A DNA stretch of 9,926 nucleotides from Aromatoleum sp. Its GTDB lineage: Bacteria > Pseudomonadota > Gammaproteobacteria > Burkholderiales > Casimicrobiaceae. A program made the position numbers and the translations under genes. The notes below the pieces were generated by a model. That model saw nothing but the letters and a program-made list of their open reading frames with translations, did no database searches and was not told the DNA's origin. The DNA is taken from positions 1-9,926 of the forward strand of contig JAAFGU010000202.1 of NCBI GenBank assembly GCA_010365205.1, given 5' to 3'. Each line of letters begins with the position of its first letter. Position 1 is the stretch's first letter. Below are positions 6,409 through 9,926 of this stretch, piece after piece.

Positions 6409-7737
6409 TCATCCGGTGCCGGTCCTGGCCCGGGCGAGCGGCGGGTTATTGGCGAAATAGCGCTTCATCCCGTCGTGCATCGACTCGGCGAATTTCGTCT
6501 GGTGGCGATCGCTGCGCAGCTTGAGCTCTTCGTCCGGATTCGAAATGAACGCCGTCTCGACGAGGATCGACGGGATGTCCGGCGCCTTGAGCACCGCGAA
6601 ACCCGCCTGCTCGACGGTGTTCCTGTGCAACGCGTTGACCGTCCCGATGCCGTCGAGCACGTGGCGGCCAAGCTTGAGGCTGTCGTTGATCTGCGCCGCC
6701 TGCGACAGGTCGAGCAGCGTCCGCGCGAGCACCGGATCGCGAGCGTCGAGGTTGACACCGCCGATCAGGTCCGCCGCGTTCTCCTTCTGCGCAAGCCATT
6801 TCGCCGCCGCACTGGTCGCGCCATTCTCCGACAGCGCGAATACCGACGATCCGCGCGCCGTCGTCTCGCGGAACGCGTCGGCGTGAATCGACACGAACAG
6901 GTCGGCCTGGACTCGTCGCGCCTTTTGCACGCGCTGGGCGAGCGGCACGAAATAGTCGTCGTCGCGAGTCAGCATCGCCCGCATGCCGGGTTCGGCGTCG
7001 ATCATTCCCTTCAATTTCTTCGCAATGGCCAACGCGACGTTCTTTTCGAAGGTGCCGCGGCGGCCGATCGCGCCGGGGTCCTCCCCACCGTGCCCCGGAT
7101 CGAGCGCGATGGTGATGAGCCGACGGGCGTCCGTCTGCGGTGGCGCCTTCGCCTGCGGGTTCCGGCCCTGCGCCGGCTCGGCCGGCTGCGGGTGCTCCGA
7201 CACGGGTGGCGCCGGGTCGCGTTTGCCTTCGAGCAGTGCCATCATTGGGTCCACCGGAGTCATCGGATACAAATCGAGAACCACGCGGTGTCCGAATTCG
7301 GCAACCGGCTTCAGCGCGAAAAGTTGTGGCTTCGTCTCCGTCTTGAGATCAAGGACGATGCGCAGCGTGTCCGGCGCTTTCCTGCCAAGCCTGATGCCGG
7401 CGATGTATGGATCGGCCGACTGCACGCGCGACGGCAGCTGCTCGAGTTCGGGAGTGATCTCGACGCCCGAAAGATCGAGCACGATCCGGTGCGGATCCTT
7501 CAGCATGATCAGCTGATGCGGGATTTCCACCCGCGCCTCGAGGATCACCCGCGTGTATTCCTGCGCGGGCCACAAGCGCGCCGACGCGATGCGGCCCGCG
7601 GTCGCCCACGCGGAGGGCACCAGAAGCTGCGCGCCCGGCAGCAGCAGCCACCGGCATACCCGACGGCGCTCGAGCGAGACGGTTATTGCGCCGCGGGGCT
7701 GCGGCGGAAATCGACGAATGTCATCGCGGCGAGGCAT
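6409..7737 (-). CDS. amiC: N-acetylmuramoyl-L-alanine amidase, AmiC type
   Basis: This periplasmic zinc enzyme cuts the bond between MurNAc and the stem peptide of peptidoglycan, mainly during septum splitting. In the 442-residue protein, a basic, twin-arginine-like signal (ERRRVCRW then LLLPGAQLLVPSAWA, residues 23-45) is followed by an AMIN domain at about 55-160, which targets the protein to the cell wall. A Pro-rich linker spans about 172-203 and an Amidase_3 domain about 207-430. Zinc ligands His216 (DPGHGGEDPGA), Glu231 (GTFEKN) and His285 (VSIHAD), and the catalytic Glu394 (LVETAF), are all present. An insert at about 300-340 fits the autoinhibitory helix region of AmiA/B/C enzymes, normally relieved by an EnvC/NlpD-type activator. 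The ATG at 7737 overlaps the end of tsaE by 55 bases and has a GGTGAG site just before it, suggesting translational coupling. The related AmiB is possible, but the AMIN plus Tat-like layout favours AmiC. Confidence 0.92.
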   Translation of the reverse strand: MPRRDDIRRFPPQPRGAITVSLERRRVCRWLLLPGAQLLVPSAWATAGRIASARLWPAQEYTRVILEARVEIPHQLIMLKDPHRIVLDLSGVEITPELEQLPSRVQSADPYIAGIRLGRKAPDTLRIVLDLKTETKPQLFALKPVAEFGHRVVLDLYPMTPVDPMMALLEGKRDPAPPVSEHPQPAEPAQGRNPQAKAPPQTDARRLITIALDPGHGGEDPGAIGRRGTFEKNVALAIAKKLKGMIDAEPGMRAMLTRDDDYFVPLAQRVQKARRVQADLFVSIHADAFRETTARGSSVFALSENGATSAAAKWLAQKENAADLIGGVNLDARDPVLARTLLDLSQAAQINDSLKLGRHVLDGIGTVNALHRNTVEQAGFAVLKAPDIPSILVETAFISNPDEELKLRSDRHQTKFAESMHDGMKRYFANNPPLARARTGTG

Positions 7738-8189
7738 CGCTCACCGGCTTTCGTGCGTGCTTCGAGCTTCAGGAGACGTCCATTCGGACGCGCGACGGAA
7801 GGATGCGTGAGCGTCAGCGCGAGGTCGGGCGGCGGCAGCAAATCGGCAATGCGTTCGGGCCATTCGATCATGCACACCGCGTCCGGGCGGAAACAATCGG
7901 CAAAGCCAACCGTCTCCCATTCGCTCGGATCGGCGAACCGATAAAAATCAAAGTGATAGAAGTATAACTTCGAAAACGGATAATGTTCAACCAATGTGTA
8001 ACTCGGGCTCTTGACCGCTCCCTGCCAGCCGAGCGCGCGCAATGCGCCCCGAACAAGCGTGGTCTTGCCGGCCCCCAGATCGCCGGAAAGGGTGATCAGC
8101 ATCCCGCCGCGAAGCTCGGGGGCGAGCCTGGCACCCGCCGCTTCGGTCGCGGCAGCATCGGGGAGGTGGAGTGTCGTGGCGGGGATCAT
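7683..8189 (-). CDS. tsaE: tRNA threonylcarbamoyladenosine biosynthesis ATPase TsaE
   Basis: TsaE is the P-loop ATPase that works with TsaB, TsaD and TsaC to place t6A at position 37 of ANN-decoding tRNAs in the cytoplasm. The 168-residue protein has the Walker A motif GDLGAGKTT at 36-44, the family motif SPSYTLVEHY at 61-70, YHFDFYRFADP at about 78-88 and the Walker B-region MIEWPER at 107-113. The E. coli protein has its Walker A glycine at a nearly equal distance from the start, which supports the ATG at 8189. An ATG at 8255 (MNESRAWF) would add 22 residues and has a GGAAC upstream, so it remains an alternative; the frame is open much further, but that text is a shadow of queG. The gene heads the minus-strand group with amiC and is divergent from queG. 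Confidence 0.93.
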   Translation of the reverse strand: MIPATTLHLPDAAATEAAGARLAPELRGGMLITLSGDLGAGKTTLVRGALRALGWQGAVKSPSYTLVEHYPFSKLYFYHFDFYRFADPSEWETVGFADCFRPDAVCMIEWPERIADLLPPPDLALTLTHPSVARPNGRLLKLEARTKAGERCLAAMTFVDFRRSPAAQ

Positions 8190-8383
8190 TAGCGTTGCGC
8201 GCGCGGCGCGGCGCTCATGTTGCAGGCGGCCGAACCAGGCGCGGGATTCATTCATCGTTCCAATGGCGTGAAACGGTGTCACCGGCCGACCCATCGCAAC
8301 GCGCGACGCGACCCTCGCCGCGACCGTTTGCCCACGGCCAATGCCGGGCGGGTGCGCGCGAACCTCGCGGCAGCGGCGTGGTG

Positions 8384-8389
8384 TACGAT
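8384..8389 (+). promoter_or_regulatory. Candidate -10 box for queG
   Basis: TACGAT (8384-8389) matches four of six consensus -10 positions and ends 7 bases before the queG ATG at 8397. Transcription would then begin at or next to the start codon, giving a leaderless mRNA. No convincing -35 box is seen about 17 bases further upstream (ACCTCG). There is no Shine-Dalgarno sequence before the ATG, which agrees with this reading but does not prove it. Confidence 0.3.
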
Positions 8390-8396
8390 TCCGCCG

Positions 8397-9503
8397 ATGC
8401 AGGCGCCCCACGCCGGTCCCGTCCCGCCCAACGCCGATCGCGACTGGAATGCCCTCGCGGTCGACGTCGGGCATTGGGGCCGCGACCTCGGATTCCAGGA
8501 AATCGGCATCGCCGACACCGATCTCGCGGCGGAAGAGGCGCGGCTCCTCGGCTGGCTCTCGGCCGGACGGCACGGCGCAATGGATTATATGGCACGGCAC
8601 GGCGCCACCCGCGCGCGACCCGCGGAACTCGTCCGCGGCACGATCCGCGTGATCACCGCGCGGATGAACTACCGCCCGCCCGCAGCCCGCGCCAGCGACG
8701 AGGTGCTTGCCGATCCGGCGCGCGCCTTCATCGCCCGCTATGCGCTGGGCCGCGACTATCACAAGGTGCTGCGCGAGAAGCTGCAGCGTCTCGCCGACCG
8801 CATCGAGGGCGTCGTCGGCGCGTTCGGCTATCGCGTGTTCACTGACAGCGCGCCGGTGCTCGAGGTCGCGCTGGCGGCAAAGGCGGGGCTCGGCTGGCGC
8901 GGCAAGCACACGCTGCTTTTGACGCGCGACGCGGGCTCGTGGTTTTTCCTGGGCGAACTCTATACCGACCTTCCGCTGCCGGTCACCGCGCCGCAGACGG
9001 CGCACTGCGGCAGCTGCACGTCGTGCATCGATGCCTGTCCGACGGGCGCGATCGTCGCTCCGTACGAACTCGACGCCCGGCGCTGCATCTCCTATCTGAC
9101 GATCGAACTCCGCGGCAGCATACCGGAGGACCTGCGGCCCCTGATCGGCAATCGTGTCTACGGATGCGACGACTGCCAGCTCGTCTGTCCGTGGAACCGG
9201 TTCGCGCCGGATGCGGCGGAATCCGATTTTTCGATCCGGCACGGGCTCGACGACGTCGAACTCCTCGCGCTGTTCGCGTGGAGCGAATCCGAGTTCGAGA
9301 CCAAGCTCGCGGGCAGCGCGATCCGGCGTATCGGCTACGAATGCTGGTTGCGCAATCTCGCCATAGGTCTCGGCAACGCGCCTCCGGATCCGGCAATCGT
9401 CGTCGCTCTGGAGCGCCGGGCCGGCGACCGCTCGCCGCTCGTCCGTGAGCATGTCGCGTGGGCGCTGGCGCAACAACGCGAGCGGCTCACGGCGACCACT
9501 TGA
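8397..9503 (+). CDS. queG: Epoxyqueuosine reductase QueG
   Basis: QueG carries out the last step of queuosine synthesis, reducing epoxyqueuosine in the wobble position of GUN-decoding tRNAs, using cobalamin and two [4Fe-4S] clusters. The 368-residue length is close to the 379 of E. coli. The N-terminal cobalamin-binding domain contains ARYALGRDYHKVLR (113-126), the FTDSAPVLE segment with the likely catalytic Asp150, and LGWRGKHTLLL. Cluster cysteines are at 204, 207, 210 and 214 (CGSCTSCIDACP) and at 230, 257, 260 and 264 (CDDCQLVCPWN). The C-terminus has HEAT-like helices. I chose the ATG at 8397, the first sensible start before the domain; the frame is open back to 8217, but that text lacks family character. 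The gene is divergent from tsaE, a common neighbour, and its last 17 bases overlap the opposing thioredoxin-fold gene. Confidence 0.94.
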   Translation: MQAPHAGPVPPNADRDWNALAVDVGHWGRDLGFQEIGIADTDLAAEEARLLGWLSAGRHGAMDYMARHGATRARPAELVRGTIRVITARMNYRPPAARASDEVLADPARAFIARYALGRDYHKVLREKLQRLADRIEGVVGAFGYRVFTDSAPVLEVALAAKAGLGWRGKHTLLLTRDAGSWFFLGELYTDLPLPVTAPQTAHCGSCTSCIDACPTGAIVAPYELDARRCISYLTIELRGSIPEDLRPLIGNRVYGCDDCQLVCPWNRFAPDAAESDFSIRHGLDDVELLALFAWSESEFETKLAGSAIRRIGYECWLRNLAIGLGNAPPDPAIVVALERRAGDRSPLVREHVAWALAQQRERLTATT

Positions 9504-9926
9504 CGAGGAAGGCGCGCATCGCGCCGACGTCGTAGCTCTTGCCGTCCTCGAGCACGGCCGTCTCCTGCGAGTGCAGCAGCCGCCCGTCGCCATCCAGTAC
9601 GAACAGGTGCGGGTAGCCGGGAATCTTCGGCCAACGGCGCAAAAATCCCTGGTTCCGATTCTCACTCGAGAAGTTTACCTTCAGCCAGACGAAGCCGTGG
9701 TCGCGCACGCGCTTCAGTTCGGCGTTGGTCGAAAACAGACGGTCGAGGATGTGGCACCACGTGCACCACTCGCCGCCGACGTCGACGATCACTCGCCGGT
9801 TGGTCGAGCGCGCGATCTCGAGCGCCGCGGCGAGGTCGCGCACCGGATCGCGGGCGGCGTCGAAATCGGGCGGCAGTATGGGCGCCGCGGCGGCACACGG
9901 CGCGAACAGCGCCGCGGCGGCGACCA
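9487..9926 (-). CDS. Exported thioredoxin-fold protein, N-terminus beyond window
   Basis: The frame is open from the stop at 9487 to the window end, so the start lies outside. The first visible residues (VAAAALFAPCAAAAPILPPDF) look like the end of a signal peptide, with probable cleavage after the Ala run. A thioredoxin fold follows. RVIVDVGGEWCTWCHIL carries the redox pair in a CTWC motif (9754-9765), and IPGYPHLFVLD supplies the cis-proline loop. The C-terminal DGDGRLL strand fits thioredoxins of the SoxW/DsbD-gamma kind that act in the periplasm to reduce or keep reduced exported thiols. The exact partner cannot be told. A GTG at 9843 could serve as a start but would remove the signal peptide, so it is less likely. 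The gene is convergent with queG and overlaps it by 17 bases. Confidence 0.82.
   Translation of the reverse strand, partial: VAAAALFAPCAAAAPILPPDFDAARDPVRDLAAALEIARSTNRRVIVDVGGEWCTWCHILDRLFSTNAELKRVRDHGFVWLKVNFSSENRNQGFLRRWPKIPGYPHLFVLDGDGRLLHSQETAVLEDGKSYDVGAMRAFLVKWSP

Noticed and set aside
6391..7944. 517-codon plus-strand ORF opposite amiC
   Set aside because: The opposite strand carries all amidase motifs in order; this frame is Arg-rich and featureless.
8190..9665. Long upstream extension of the tsaE frame across queG
   Set aside because: Only the last 168 codons look like TsaE; the rest mirrors queG coding sequence and would give a fusion with no family precedent.
1..9926. tRNA, rRNA, CRISPR array, insertion sequence or prophage attachment site
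   Set aside because: I saw no tandem spaced repeats, transposase or integrase motifs, terminal inverted repeats or tRNA-like cloverleaf sequence on either strand; an absence read by eye is not proof.

Overview
The window is high-GC DNA from a Gram-negative proteobacterium, most likely a betaproteobacterium. The reasons are an Hsp15-like tail, the queG | tsaE-amiC arrangement, a Tat-type signal on a periplasmic amidase, and an exosortase H (IPTLxxWG-CTERM type) gene pair. No tRNA, rRNA, CRISPR array, transposase or integrase is visible. Almost all of the window is coding, and every call was made by reading motifs, without database searches.

Left part (1-1709). The end of an Hsp15-type S4 RNA-binding protein (+) converges on a minus-strand pair. 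That pair is a MerR-family regulator with a cobalamin-domain-like C-terminus, followed by a 59-residue single-pass membrane protein. The regulator has lost the residues that bind B12 in CarH/LitR, so it looks more like the B12-independent MlrA type. A gene-free gap of about 311 bases carries an inverted repeat near the regulator start.

Middle plus-strand group (1710-5027). A 563-residue protein with a PilZ-like region is followed closely by an AMP-forming acyl-CoA synthetase gene and an ACT-domain gene. Both of the last two are damaged. The synthetase lacks the whole segment that should contain the adenylate-forming P-loop, although it stays in frame. The ACT gene has a frameshift in its middle. 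A hairpin at 5027-5049 separates this group from the convergent minus-strand genes.

Minus-strand group (8189 down to 5080). tsaE (tRNA t6A modification), amiC (cell-wall amidase), xrtH (exosortase H) and the exosortase H-associated membrane protein all point the same way, with overlap or short gaps except for about 180 bases before the last gene. The tsaE-amiC pair is widely conserved and is often followed by mutL. Here an envelope protein-sorting module takes that place.

Right part (8190-9926). queG (epoxyqueuosine reductase) is divergent from tsaE and may be leaderless. Its 3' end overlaps tail-to-tail with an exported thioredoxin-fold protein whose N-terminus runs off the window.

The points most worth a second look are the two lesions in neighbouring genes, the B12-blind regulator beside a PilZ-like gene, and the exosortase H pair behind tsaE-amiC.
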